In this document: in pieces, positions 1 to 8,419 of the stretch | Position numbering within the stretch: the stretch's first letter is position 1 | Layout: each line of letters starts with the position of its first letter | Origin: Rhodanobacteraceae bacterium | Lineage (GTDB): Bacteria > Acidobacteriota > Terriglobia > Terriglobales > Acidobacteriaceae | Assembly (NCBI GenBank): GCA_903970285.1 | Contig: CAJCHN010000148.1 | Coordinates: 1-64,000 of the forward strand | Direction of reading: 5' to 3' | Length of the DNA stretch: 64,000 nt | Notes under the pieces: model-generated | What the model saw: only the letters and a program-made list of their open reading frames with translations | What the model was told of the DNA's origin: nothing | Databases searched by the model: none | Program-made: the position numbers and the translations under genes

Positions 1-335
1 CAGAAGAAATTACCGCTGATGATTTTGATAGTTTCAAGGTCGCTAATGCCGAAGCAGTGGCCAGTATTGAAGCAGAGATAAAAGCTCTGGATTCAGAGCG
101 CGAAACAATGACATCGATGTTGGAACAAGCTGCCGTACAAGCTGTGGACCTTGTAGGGGCCTGGGAAAAGGGGGACGTTAAATCAGAGGCAGGAATTGCC
201 AAGTCATTCTTTCCCGACGGGCTTGTGTTCAGCCATAAGAGGGGCTTCTTCGAACCGGCTAACACCGTTATAAATGAGATGCTTATACGGTTTCTAATCG
301 ATTTTCGTAATAATGGAGCACCGAATGGGATTTGA
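1..335 (+). CDS. Serine site-specific recombinase, C-terminal fragment (5' end outside window)
   Basis: The frame is open from the window edge and closes with TGA at 333-335, so only about the last 110 residues are present. The part seen is a charged, probably coiled-coil helix followed by an FFPDGLVF block and an FFEPANT block, a pattern I associate with the extreme C-terminus of large serine recombinases (resolvase/recombinase/zinc-ribbon type); the catalytic domain would lie to the left. The DNA is more AT-rich than its neighbours. The last eight codons, reading GAPNGI at the end, lie inside the 3' part of the tRNA-Cys gene on the other strand. This is what is expected when an element integrates into a tRNA 3' end and the integrase gene is completed by the attachment site. 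The family call is probable; the integration model is inference. Confidence 0.62.
   Translation, partial: EEITADDFDSFKVANAEAVASIEAEIKALDSERETMTSMLEQAAVQAVDLVGAWEKGDVKSEAGIAKSFFPDGLVFSHKRGFFEPANTVINEMLIRFLIDFRNNGAPNGI
314..335. other. Probable attachment site (tRNA-Cys 3' end shared with recombinase stop)
   Basis: This stretch is both the 3' terminus of tRNA-Cys and the last codons plus stop of the recombinase. In tRNA-targeted integration the att core usually covers the T-arm and acceptor 3' strand and regenerates the tRNA. The second att copy would lie to the left of this window, so the exact core cannot be defined here. Confidence 0.45.
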
Positions 336-389
336 ACCCATGAATACTGGTTTTGCAGACCAGCGCGTTAGCCACTTCGCCATCGGTGC
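314..389 (-). tRNA. tRNA-Cys (anticodon GCA), CCA encoded
   Basis: Read on the minus strand the sequence folds as a complete cloverleaf: a 7-bp acceptor stem (383-389 with 318-324), discriminator U, an encoded CCA at 314-316, a GGTTCAAATCC T-arm, and a 7-nt anticodon loop CTGCAAA flanked by CTGGT/ACCAG. Anticodon GCA gives cysteine. The gene is intact. Its 3' end overlaps the 3' end of the recombinase frame on the opposite strand. Confidence 0.95.
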
Positions 390-394
390 CCGGG

Positions 395-422
395 GCGTCA
401 GCGCTCGGCCAAGCGCTGACGC
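395..422. other. Perfect 11-bp stem-loop between tRNA-Cys and peroxiredoxin genes
   Basis: Inverted repeat GCGTCAGCGCT (395-405) and its complement (412-422) around a 6-nt loop. It lies just downstream of the peroxiredoxin stop codon and upstream of tRNA-Cys, both on the minus strand. There is no U-run, so it is at best an imperfect terminator or an RNA-processing/stability hairpin. Confidence 0.5.
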
Positions 423-434
423 TGCATGGAAAGT

Positions 435-1091
435 TTACTCCGGCTGGGCAGCGGTGCGGAGGTACGGCTTGACCGTCTTGTAGCCGGGGAAGATCTTGTC
501 GGCTTCCTCGTTCGAGACCGCGGCCGTGATGATGATGTCCTCGCCTTGTTTCCAGTTGGCGGGCGTGGCCACCTTGTGTTTCGCGGTGAGTTGCATGGAG
601 TCCAGCACGCGAATGACCTCGTCGAAGTTGCGTCCGGTAGTCATGGGATAAGCCAGCGTCAGCTTGATGCGCTTGTCGGGACCGATGACAAACACGGTGC
701 GCACCGGGGCGTTGTTGGCCGGGGTGCGGCCTTCGGAGCTGTCGCCCGCGTCGGCAGGAAGCATGTCATAGAGCTTGGCAATCTTGAGTTCAGGGTCGCC
801 GATCATGGGGTAGTTGACCTTGGCTCCGCCGACATCCTCAATGTCCTTGGCCCACTTCTCGTGATTTGTGACGGGGTCTACCGAAAGCCCGATGACCTTG
901 GCGCCGCGCTGGGCGAACTGCTGTTCGAGCGAGGCGACGGCACCCAATTCAGTGGTGCAGACGGGGGTAAAGTCCTTTGGGTGCGAGAACAGGACGGCCC
1001 AGCTGTCGCCGATCCATTCGTGGAAGTGAATGGTGCCCTGGGTGGTTTCTGCGGTAAAGTCGGGAGCAATATCGTTGATGCGGAGTGACAT
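435..1091 (-). CDS. 1-Cys peroxiredoxin (Prx6/AhpC-TSA family)
   Basis: A 218-residue thioredoxin-fold peroxidase that reduces hydroperoxides in the cytoplasm. The peroxidatic cysteine lies in FTPVCTTE (Cys45), the Prx6-type signature. The long C-terminal domain with APVRTVFVIGPDKRIK and the proline-rich ending fit the 1-Cys Prx6 group (about 210-220 residues) better than the shorter 2-Cys AhpC. The ATG at 1091 gives a normal N-terminus starting with the substrate-binding strand. The gene stands alone, with a stem-loop after it and a rho-independent terminator about 85 bp before its start codon on the same strand. No electron-donor gene is adjacent. The family call is firm; the physiological reductant is unknown. 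Confidence 0.93.
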   Translation of the reverse strand: MSLRINDIAPDFTAETTQGTIHFHEWIGDSWAVLFSHPKDFTPVCTTELGAVASLEQQFAQRGAKVIGLSVDPVTNHEKWAKDIEDVGGAKVNYPMIGDPELKIAKLYDMLPADAGDSSEGRTPANNAPVRTVFVIGPDKRIKLTLAYPMTTGRNFDEVIRVLDSMQLTAKHKVATPANWKQGEDIIITAAVSNEEADKIFPGYKTVKPYLRTAAQPE

Positions 1092-1172
1092 GTTTTCGGT
1101 TTCCTCGGGAAATCGGGAGCGCTGGATGCTTCAGTTGAATCAGACTCGACTTCGGTGTTCCGGGTAGCGAGC

Positions 1173-1200
1173 AAAAAACCCACCCGGCGGCGGGTGGGTT
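1173..1200 (-). terminator. Rho-independent terminator or attenuator ahead of the peroxiredoxin gene
   Basis: Perfect 10-bp inverted repeat AACCCACCCG (1177-1186) / CGGGTGGGTT (1191-1200) with a 4-nt loop. On the minus strand it is followed by a run of six T. It therefore points toward, and lies about 85 nt upstream of, the peroxiredoxin start at 1091. No convincing gene precedes it on that strand, so it may be a conditional attenuator or end a short non-coding transcript. Confidence 0.75.
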
Positions 1201-1429
1201 CAGAGTTGCTTCGAAGATCGGCTACTTCGATTAGCTCATCCACACACCCGGGCGCGGCCACAGCAACAGCAGGCGGTCGGGATGAAGGGGAAAGAGATCA
1301 TCGAAGCTCAGTCCTCAGCGGGGATGCCGCAGATTCGTTACCGCAGCCAGCCATCGGTTAAGTTCGGCTAGCATCGTAGAGCAGTTTGTTCCACGTGCGG
1401 TTTCCAAACTGTCTCATCCTGGAGAGCGG
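1201..1429. other. Intergenic region between divergent peroxiredoxin and phzF-like genes
   Basis: With 1092-1200 this makes a 338-bp divergent gap. Apart from the terminator at 1173-1200 I see no coding signal. A minus-strand frame runs through it but crosses the terminator hairpin and has no family resemblance. The region must contain the promoters of both flanking genes, but I cannot place them. Confidence 0.5.
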
Positions 1430-2350
1430 ATGTCAACTTCAGCTTCAACGAGAACTTTTCCGTACGCGCTGGTGGATGTCTTCGCCGAGCGTGCGCTCGA
1501 GGGCAATCCGCTCGCGATCTTTACGGACGCACGAACGCTTTCGGACGAGGAAATGCAGGCGCTGGCACGCGAAACTAACCTGGCGGAGACGACCTTTGTT
1601 CTGCCTGGTGACGCAGCGGAGGAGCGCGCGCACGGAGTTCGGGTACGCATCTTCACCACGCAGGAGGAGTTGCCCTTTGCAGGGCATCCGACGCTGGGAA
1701 CGGCAGCATGGCTGTGGCAGCATCATCCGCCGCTCGCCGGCGCCGGGACGGTGACCCTGCGGCTCAAGGGAGGCCCTGTGACGGTGCGGTTCGAGCCGCG
1801 GCGCGAGGGGTCGATTGGAGTGTACGGAACGATGCGCCAGCGCGACCCGGAGTTTGGCCTCGTGCACGCGCCCGAGGATGTGGCTCGCGCGACCGGAATG
1901 GCGATCGCGGACCTCGATTTGAATCTGCCAATTCAGACCGTCTCGACTGGTTTACCGTTCGCTATCGTGCCGGTCCGAACGCTGGAAGCGATAGGTCAAC
2001 TGCAGGTTCCTCAGGCGCTGGCTCGGGCTTACCTGGCAGGCACGGATGCCAAGTTCTTTTATTTCCTTGCCCCCGCGGCCGAAAAGAGCGGCGCGAACTT
2101 CCATGCGCGCATGCAGTTCTACAACGGGGAGGATCCGGCGACCGGGTCAGCTTCCGGTTGCGCTATCTCGTATCTCGTTCAAAATGGGGAAGTTCCGAGT
2201 GGAGAGCAGATCGTTTTGGAACAGGGAGTGGAAATTCGCCGGCCGTCGAGCATCTTCGTCCGCGCAAACTTGACAGCAGGCAAGGTCTCCGAAGTGTTTG
2301 TAGGCGGACGCACCATCAGTGTGGCAAGCGGGCGCTTTTTGCTGGGGTAA
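1430..2350 (+). CDS. PhzF family phenazine-biosynthesis-like isomerase/epimerase
   Basis: A 306-residue protein of the PhzF/DAP-epimerase-like fold, cytoplasmic, expected to act as a cofactor-free isomerase. It carries the N-terminal family pattern VDVFAERALEGNPLAIF, the catalytic glutamate region NLAETTFVL (Glu53, equivalent to PhzF Glu45) and the second-half signature EDPATGSASG. The length is typical (280-310). The ATG at 1430 is preceded by a good ribosome-binding site (GGAGAG). No other phenazine genes are present, so a phenazine role is unlikely; most chromosomal homologues have unknown substrates. The gene is monocistronic, divergent from the peroxiredoxin. Confidence 0.9.
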   Translation: MSTSASTRTFPYALVDVFAERALEGNPLAIFTDARTLSDEEMQALARETNLAETTFVLPGDAAEERAHGVRVRIFTTQEELPFAGHPTLGTAAWLWQHHPPLAGAGTVTLRLKGGPVTVRFEPRREGSIGVYGTMRQRDPEFGLVHAPEDVARATGMAIADLDLNLPIQTVSTGLPFAIVPVRTLEAIGQLQVPQALARAYLAGTDAKFFYFLAPAAEKSGANFHARMQFYNGEDPATGSASGCAISYLVQNGEVPSGEQIVLEQGVEIRRPSSIFVRANLTAGKVSEVFVGGRTISVASGRFLLG

Positions 2351-3120
2351 CCGAGGAGATTCCCACAAGGGTTTGTCATCAAACCGCAACAATGAAGCGG
2401 GGTTCCCGCATGCGGTGGAAGGGTGAGTCCAAATGGAGTGTGTTTTCACCTTATTTTCGCCGGTTGCCAACTAGGTGCGGGGTTCGTAAGGTGAGGAAGC
2501 GTTGCAGGAGTGAGTCATGCGAGAGGGTTAAGACGAGGGCCAAAGCTCCTGAAACACCGTGAATTATGCCTGATTTTCCAATAAATTGACTCGAGAGACG
2601 ATCGAACTGCAGTAGCAGTCGCTCCCTCCCGTGTGCACTTTTTCCTGACTGCCCCGCCGGTGGTCCGGGAGGCTGCGAACGGCGACATGCGTTCGTTATC
2701 TGCCCCGGAGCCCCTGCATCGCAGCAGCGGGAGAGGTGCGCCCGGAATAAGCCCGAACGGGGTAGAGGCGAGCATGGCAACCTGCTGCCGCATCTGCCGG
2801 TCGCCACTCGAAAACCGCGGTTCCACGTGCAGACCCAAGTCTGCCGCCGGGCCGGAGCAGGGAATGGCGTTTCGCCCGAGCCAGGAAAGAGGACGGCGAA
2901 GCGGACGGGAGAACCTCGTCCTCTTCACGGAGTCTCCTGCGCAGGAATCGGAACGGCTTACCCTTCTGCGATTCGCTTCGCTGCGGCGGAGGGTTCCGCG
3001 GTCATCCTTTCAGAACGCTGCCAGTGCGGCGGTTCGGCCAACCAGCCGGCCGTCGATGCAGGCCACAACCGCCGCACGCGCTTGACCGAGCGCCCGGACA
3101 GAGAGTGAGAACAGCCAGAC
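2351..3120. other. 770-bp region without a recognisable gene
   Basis: Several frames are open here on both strands, as expected from high GC, but their translations are arginine/serine/proline-rich and match no family I know. I found no tRNA, RNase P or tmRNA core motifs, no strong hairpin with a U-run and no repeat. The region holds at least the promoter of the receiver-domain gene that starts at 3121. It could contain a decayed gene or an unrecognised RNA. Confidence 0.5.
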
Positions 3121-3600
3121 ATGCGTCCCAAAAAAGTGATTCTCTGCGTCGACGACAACGAACAGATTCTTTCGGTCCGAACGTTCTTACTGGAGACCCG
3201 CGGCTACCGTGTGTTAAGCGTCCGCAGCGCGGCCGAAGCACTTGAGATTCTGGAACGGACGACGCTGGGCACGATCGATCTGCTGATTGCGGATCTTCTG
3301 CTGGCGGGAAGTGATGGCAACGAGCTGGTGCGGAAGGCGAAGCAGATGCATCCTACCCTCCCGGCTCTCATTGTGAGCGGAACGGTTTCCTCGTACGAGC
3401 GGGCACTGGCGGCGGACGCGTTTCTGCCGAAAGGCGCCTGCAGTCCGGCGGAGTTGCTGGAGCGGATCCGGGTGCTGGTGGCGCGCAAACGCGGGCCGAA
3501 GAAGCATGTTCCGGCGCCCACCGGACCGGCGCAGCCGATGCTCGCGCCCGCGCCGCAGCAGGATGAGGCACGACAGGTCAAGCACGCGATGGCAAGCTGA
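3121..3600 (+). CDS. Stand-alone response regulator receiver protein (CheY-like)
   Basis: 159 residues with a single receiver domain at about 5-122 and a proline-rich tail. The key residues are present: acidic pair Asp11-Asp12 in CVDDNE, phospho-acceptor Asp58 in LLIADLLL, the conserved small hydroxyl residue in ALIVSGT and the lysine in FLPKGA. There is no DNA-binding or enzymatic output domain, so it should act by protein contact or in a phosphorelay. No histidine kinase is adjacent, so the partner is unknown. It is preceded by 770 bp without genes and followed by convergent recG. Confidence 0.9.
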   Translation: MRPKKVILCVDDNEQILSVRTFLLETRGYRVLSVRSAAEALEILERTTLGTIDLLIADLLLAGSDGNELVRKAKQMHPTLPALIVSGTVSSYERALAADAFLPKGACSPAELLERIRVLVARKRGPKKHVPAPTGPAQPMLAPAPQQDEARQVKHAMAS

Positions 3601-3669
3601 GTGTCTGGCCCGGCGAGCCTCCGCGGCTGCGGGGCTCCCGAAGGGGACACGGTGGAACCGTCCCGCCGT

Positions 3670-6021
3670 TCAAGCTTCCACCAGGCCGTACCGTCGCTGC
3701 CACTGTTGTTTGAGCCGGGCCCATACGGCAGCGATCTCTTCAGCCGAAAGCGCGGGGTCGGGCCGCTCGGCGAATCGGGCGGCCTCGGTCTTGGCGAGTT
3801 CGAGCAGGTCGCGGTCGCGAATGAGATTGGCGACGCGAAACTCCGGCAGGCCAGCCTGGCGGGTGCCGAAGAACTCGCCGGGTCCGCGCTGCGATAAGTC
3901 GAGCTCAGCGAGTTCGAAGCCGTTCTGGGTGCGCACCATGGCGGCTAACCGGGCCTCGGCGGCGTCGCTCGGTTTGCCGGAGGTGATGAGCACGCAGAAG
4001 CTCTTCGCGGCGCCGCGTCCGACCCGGCCCCGCAGCTGGTGCATCTGCGCGAGCCCGAATCGCTCGGCGTGTTCAATGACCATCACCGACGCGTTGGGAA
4101 CGTCGACGCCCACTTCAATGACGGTGGTGGCGATCAGGACATCGGTTTCACCGCGCTGGAAGCGGCGCATGGCGACTTCTTTATCGTCGGCGTTCATGCG
4201 GCCGTGCAGCAGTCCGACGCGCAGGCCGCCGAGCTGTCCCTGGCGCAGTTCGTCAAACATCTGGGTGGCAGAGCGGAGTCTTACCTTGGGGAACAAGGGG
4301 TCGGTCTTCGCTTTCCGGCCGCGACTCGGCGCGGAGCCTTTGGCGTCGGGCTCTTCTTCGCGGGCGAAATCCAATTCGGGCTGGTCGTCGCTGGCGCCTT
4401 CGATGACCGGATAGACGATGTAGGCCTGGCGTCCCTGCGCAACCTGCTTGCGTATGAAGGCCCACACATCGGCGGCCTTTTGCTCCGAGGTGCGGCGGGT
4501 GACGATGGGCGTACGGCCGGGCGGAAGCTGGTCGATGACGCTGAGGTCCATGTCGCCGTAGAGGGTGAGCGCGAGAGTGCGCGGGATTGGCGTGGCCGTC
4601 ATCACCAGGACGTCGGGGTCCGAGAGCACGCCGGCGGCGTTGGGCTTTTTCATCAGCTTGAAGCGTTGCTGGACGCCGAAGCGGTGCTGCTCGTCGACGA
4701 TGACGAGGCCGAGATTGGCGAAATCCACTTTTTCTTCAATCAAAGCGTGGGTGCCGATGGCGAGCTGGGTTTCGCCGCGGAAGATGCGTCCCCGGCCCTC
4801 GCGTTTCTGCTCCTCGTCGAGCGAGCCGGTGAGCAGGGTGACCCGGTATGGCTTGCCGGTGCTGGGCGAAAGCTTGTCGGCGAGCAGCTTGCGGGCGCTG
4901 AGGAAGTGCTGGGTGGCGAGGATTTCGGTCGGTGCCATCAGAGCGGCCTGGAAGCCGTTTTCGATAGCGATCAGCGCAGCCTGCATGGCAACGATGGTCT
5001 TGCCCGAACCGACGTCTCCCTGCAGCAGGCGGCGCATGGGCTGGGGTCTGCGCATGTCGGCGACAATCTCCGCGAGCACTCGCTTCTGCGCAGCGGTCGG
5101 ATGGAAGGGAAGCACCTGCTTCAGGGCTTCGCGGACATGCGGACTGGTCGCAAAGGCGGTGCCCGGACGCTCGCGCAAGCGCCGGCGCTTGAGTTCGAGG
5201 CCAAGCTCGAGGTACCAGAGCTCTTCGAAGATGAGGCGGCGATGAGCCGGCGTGCGCGCCGCCATAAGATCAGCAATGGAGGTGCCGGCGGCGGGGAAGT
5301 GCAGTGACTTGAGCGCTTCCATGCGGCCGGGCAGATGCAGGCGTTCGCGCAGGGCCGCTGGCAAGGTCTCTTCTGCTTCCACGCCGGCTTCGGTGAGCTC
5401 CTCAAAGACGCTCCACATCACCCGGCGGGTCCATTTGGAGCTGAGTTTCGAGCCCCACGGAGTCGTTCCGCCAAGGCTCTCGTACACGGGAACGATGCGC
5501 CCCATCTCAAGCTGCGCGAACTCAGCATCGGGCCCGGTGGTGCCCGGTTCGGGCAGGATCTCGAACTGCGGCTGGACCAGCTTGAAGCGGCCGCTGCCTC
5601 CGCTGCGTGAAGCTTCGAGCTTGCCGTAAACAGCCACCCGCTGTCCCAGGCGGAAGCGATCGCGCAGGTAGCTTCCGTTGAACCACATGCACTTGATCGT
5701 GGACTGGCCAAGCCGTGCGCGGGCGGGGTCGGGGGCGGCGGCAAAGCCGGCGCCAGGGCCCTCGAGGCCCAGGGTCATCTCGAAAAGCGGGCCGCCACGC
5801 GTGCGCAGCAGGGCGGAGCCGCGGACGTCGCCGATCAGCGAGGCCATGTCTCCGGGCTTCATCTCGGCGATCGAGCGGGGATTGAGGCGGTCTTCGTACC
5901 GGAATGGCAGGTGGTAAAGCAGGTCTTCTACGGTCTCGACGCCGCGTTTCGCCAGTGGCCCGGCGATGCGCTCGCCGACGCGTTTGACGAATTGAATCGG
6001 CGTCGAAAGCTGGAGGGGCAC
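3670..6021 (-). CDS. recG: ATP-dependent DNA helicase RecG
   Basis: A 783-residue branch-migration helicase that remodels stalled forks and Holliday junctions. The order is typical: N-terminal wedge/OB-fold part with ERIAGPLAKRGVETVEDLLYHLPFRYEDR, Walker A QGDVGSGKTIVA, the DEQH box in VIVDEQHRFGVQQR, motif III VMTATPIPRTLAL, the helicase C-terminal half with HGRMN and ATTVIEVGVDVPNA, the QxxGRxGR motif HQLRGRVGR, and the C-terminal SQRGPGEFFGTRQAG wedge. A low-complexity insert rich in Lys/Ser/Arg sits between the two helicase lobes before the RSATQMFDEL segment, making the protein somewhat longer than E. coli RecG (693). It is divergent from the ABC transporter operon, with about 60 bp between starts. 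Confidence 0.97.
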   Translation of the reverse strand: MPLQLSTPIQFVKRVGERIAGPLAKRGVETVEDLLYHLPFRYEDRLNPRSIAEMKPGDMASLIGDVRGSALLRTRGGPLFEMTLGLEGPGAGFAAAPDPARARLGQSTIKCMWFNGSYLRDRFRLGQRVAVYGKLEASRSGGSGRFKLVQPQFEILPEPGTTGPDAEFAQLEMGRIVPVYESLGGTTPWGSKLSSKWTRRVMWSVFEELTEAGVEAEETLPAALRERLHLPGRMEALKSLHFPAAGTSIADLMAARTPAHRRLIFEELWYLELGLELKRRRLRERPGTAFATSPHVREALKQVLPFHPTAAQKRVLAEIVADMRRPQPMRRLLQGDVGSGKTIVAMQAALIAIENGFQAALMAPTEILATQHFLSARKLLADKLSPSTGKPYRVTLLTGSLDEEQKREGRGRIFRGETQLAIGTHALIEEKVDFANLGLVIVDEQHRFGVQQRFKLMKKPNAAGVLSDPDVLVMTATPIPRTLALTLYGDMDLSVIDQLPPGRTPIVTRRTSEQKAADVWAFIRKQVAQGRQAYIVYPVIEGASDDQPELDFAREEEPDAKGSAPSRGRKAKTDPLFPKVRLRSATQMFDELRQGQLGGLRVGLLHGRMNADDKEVAMRRFQRGETDVLIATTVIEVGVDVPNASVMVIEHAERFGLAQMHQLRGRVGRGAAKSFCVLITSGKPSDAAEARLAAMVRTQNGFELAELDLSQRGPGEFFGTRQAGLPEFRVANLIRDRDLLELAKTEAARFAERPDPALSAEEIAAVWARLKQQWQRRYGLVEA

Positions 6022-6083
6022 TCGATGATGCTAACAACCCGGCGGCCTGCTGCCTCCCCCGCTGGTAGACTCAGGGTATTCCC

Positions 6084-6989
6084 ATGGCCATTGTTGAACT
6101 TGATCGGATTCGCAAGGTTTACGACACCAAAGTTGCTGTAGAAGGTCTCTCGCTGTCCATTGAACCGGGAACGATGTTCGGACTTTTGGGCCCGAATGGC
6201 TCGGGCAAGTCGTCCTCCATTCGCATGATGATCGGGATCACGCGCCCGGATTCGGGAACGGTGCGGCTGTTCGGGCAGCCCTTTCATCGGGAGGCGCTGA
6301 AGCGCATTGGCTACCTGCCGGAAGAGCGTGGGCTCTACAAGAAGATGCAGGTGCTGGACCAGCTCGTCTTCCTGGGTCAGCTCCACGGGCTTTCACCCTC
6401 GGTGGCGGAGCAGCGAGCGAAGGCGTGGTGCGAGCGAATGCAGATTGCCGACGCCATGGAGAAGAAGACGGAAGAGCTTTCGAAGGGGATGCAGCAGAAG
6501 ATCCAGTTCATCGCTGCGCTGCTGCACGAGCCCGACCTGATCATCATGGACGAGCCTTTTTCCGGCCTGGACCCTGTGAATGCCACGCTGCTGATGGATA
6601 CGCTGGTCGACCAGCGGAAGCAGGGCAAGGCGATCCTTTTCAGCACTCACCGGATGGACCAGGTGGAGAAGCTGTGCGATTCGATCGCGATTATCTATAA
6701 GGGCCGGCTAGTGCTCGAAGGCAACATGCGTGAGATCAAGTCGCGCTACCCTGCCAACAGGGTGCATGTGCACTTTGAGGGTGACGCCAGCTTCCTGGCG
6801 CATCCTGGCGTCGCCGAAGCAAAGAACTATGCGGGGCTGGCGGAGCTGATTCTCACCGAACCCGCCGCGGCGCAGTCCATCCTTGCGCATGCCATCGCGA
6901 AGGGAACATCCATCACCCGGTTCGAGGTGATGGAGCCGACGCTCGAAGAGATCTTCATTGAGATGGTTGGAGAAAATGTCGATGCATAG
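6084..6989 (+). CDS. ABC transporter ATP-binding protein (NatA-like)
   Basis: A 301-residue nucleotide-binding subunit of an ABC-2 type exporter. Walker A is GLLGPNGSGKSS (about 33-44), the Q-loop precedes YLPEERGLYKKM, the signature is LSKGMQQK, Walker B is LIIMDEPFSGLDP, and the switch His lies in FSTHRMDQ. The C-terminal 80 residues form the extra domain common in NatA-type proteins (DUF4162-like), ending EPTLEEIFIEMVG. The stop codon lies inside the start of the permease gene, so the two are translationally coupled. The substrate is unknown; Na+ export or drug efflux are the usual annotations. Confidence 0.93.
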   Translation: MAIVELDRIRKVYDTKVAVEGLSLSIEPGTMFGLLGPNGSGKSSSIRMMIGITRPDSGTVRLFGQPFHREALKRIGYLPEERGLYKKMQVLDQLVFLGQLHGLSPSVAEQRAKAWCERMQIADAMEKKTEELSKGMQQKIQFIAALLHEPDLIIMDEPFSGLDPVNATLLMDTLVDQRKQGKAILFSTHRMDQVEKLCDSIAIIYKGRLVLEGNMREIKSRYPANRVHVHFEGDASFLAHPGVAEAKNYAGLAELILTEPAAAQSILAHAIAKGTSITRFEVMEPTLEEIFIEMVGENVDA

Positions 6990-8217
6990 CAGCCTCAGCA
7001 ATGCCTGGCTGATTGCCAGGCGCGAATATCTCGAACGGGTGAGGACCCGCGCGTTCCTTCTGGCCACGGTGCTGATCCCCGTGCTGATGGGCGGGTTCGT
7101 GTTTGCGAGCGGATACCTGGGGACCAAGACCAAGGACCAGGCGCATCTCGCGATCGCCGCCAGCGATGCGCAGTTTGCCGCCGACCTTAAGCATCAACTG
7201 GAGACGGGCAAACATTCGCACATGACCGTCGATCTGTACCAGCCGACGCCGGCCACGCGGGCTACTCTCGACCAGTCTCTGCGCGATAAGAATGGCATTA
7301 CCGGCTACTTGTGGGTCACCGGGAAGCCGGCAAATCAGCGGCCGAAGTTTGCCTACACGGCGCGCTCCGCCGGGGACGCGACGACCGTCAACATACTAGC
7401 CAGTTCCATCCAGACGGTGCTTACGCGGGAGGGCCTCACGCGATCCGGCCTGGGCGCGACGGATGTCGACAGCATGCTGGCGCCGGTGGATGTGGACACC
7501 AGCGCGAACGGAGACAGCAGAACCGCTTACGGGGCGGCCATCACGCTCTTCCTGCTCATGTACATGGTCATCATGCTGTACGGCATGAACACGGCGCGAT
7601 CAATTATCGAGGAAAAGTCCAGCCGCGTCTTCGAGGTGTTGCTGTCGACCATCCAGCCCGACGAGATGCTGGCGGGCAAGATCCTGGGTGTAGGCGCTGT
7701 GGGGCTCACGCAGATCGGGGTATGGATGCTGGCGGCTGCCATTCTGAGCAGCACCAACCTGGCCGCAGGGCTGGTGGGTTCGGGGCATATCCCGATCAGC
7801 CTGCCGCAGATTTTTTTCTTCATGGCGTATTTCCTGTTCGGGTTCCTCATCTATTCGTCCATTGCGGCGGCGCTGGGCGCGATGACGAACTCGGAGCAGG
7901 AGCTGCAGCAGTTGAACATGTTCCTGGTGATGCCACTGGCTTTCTGCATGCTGATGCTGTTTGTCATCCAGACTGCGCCGAACTCCACGCTTTCTACGGT
8001 GGTATCGTTGATCCCGTTCTGCAGTCCGCTGCTGATGAACATGCGCATTTCGTTGACGACCGTGCCGGCGTGGCAGGTAGGGCTCAGCTTCGTGCTGATG
8101 TCGCTGACCATCTTGGCGATTCTCTGGGTAGCGAGCCGCATCTATCGGGTCGGGATCCTCATGTACGGGAAGAAACCGGATCTACCGGAGATCCTGCGCT
8201 GGCTGAAGTACAGCTAG
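6976..8217 (+). CDS. ABC-2 type transporter permease (NatB-like)
   Basis: About 413 residues. It has one N-terminal membrane helix (RAFLLATVLIPVLMGGFVF), a large extracytoplasmic domain of about 150 residues, then a C-terminal block of five or six helices. The segment EEKSSRVFEVLLSTIQPDEMLAGKI between helices is the hallmark of NatB/ABC-2_3 permeases. The ATG at 6976 follows GGAG at a good distance and overlaps the end of the ATPase gene; an ATG at 6982 is also possible, while an upstream TTG at 6958 is less likely. Together with the ATPase it forms a half-transporter pair. A strong terminator follows about 150 bp downstream. Confidence 0.9.
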   Translation: MSMHSSLSNAWLIARREYLERVRTRAFLLATVLIPVLMGGFVFASGYLGTKTKDQAHLAIAASDAQFAADLKHQLETGKHSHMTVDLYQPTPATRATLDQSLRDKNGITGYLWVTGKPANQRPKFAYTARSAGDATTVNILASSIQTVLTREGLTRSGLGATDVDSMLAPVDVDTSANGDSRTAYGAAITLFLLMYMVIMLYGMNTARSIIEEKSSRVFEVLLSTIQPDEMLAGKILGVGAVGLTQIGVWMLAAAILSSTNLAAGLVGSGHIPISLPQIFFFMAYFLFGFLIYSSIAAALGAMTNSEQELQQLNMFLVMPLAFCMLMLFVIQTAPNSTLSTVVSLIPFCSPLLMNMRISLTTVPAWQVGLSFVLMSLTILAILWVASRIYRVGILMYGKKPDLPEILRWLKYS

Positions 8218-8367
8218 AGCAAACATCCTGTTGGCGTAAAGGGTGCGCTCAATACCCTTTTCTGGCACGCAAAACAGCCCTTGTTCCATTTCTGGCTTCC
8301 CCGCGACAGGAGGGTTGCTCTACGGAAATCGCGGAGCGGCTCTTGTGGCAAGGCTTCATCACGGACG

Positions 8368-8404
8368 AAGGCCGCTGCGTTGTGCAGCGGCCTTTGCCTT
8401 TTCC
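8368..8404 (+). terminator. Rho-independent terminator of the ABC transporter operon
   Basis: An 11-bp perfect stem AAGGCCGCTGC (8368-8378) / GCAGCGGCCTT (8384-8394) with a 5-nt loop and a T-rich tail to 8404. It lies between the ABC operon and the convergent lipoprotein gene that stops at 8420, and may serve both strands. Confidence 0.8.
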
Positions 8405-8419
8405 ACCCGGTGGCTGCAT

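Noticed and set aside
426-1088. Long open frame on the plus strand opposite the peroxiredoxin gene
   Set aside because: High-GC shadow of a clear peroxiredoxin; translation has no family character. The same applies to many long frames opposite recG, glmS, polA and gcv genes.
878-1261. Minus-strand frame overlapping the start of the peroxiredoxin gene
   Set aside because: It reads straight through the terminator hairpin at 1173-1200 and then overlaps the real gene in another frame; no ribosome-binding site.
2633-3085. 150-residue open frame upstream of the receiver gene
   Set aside because: Composition (Arg, Ser, Pro, scattered Cys) is that of random high-GC sequence; no motif, no ribosome-binding site.
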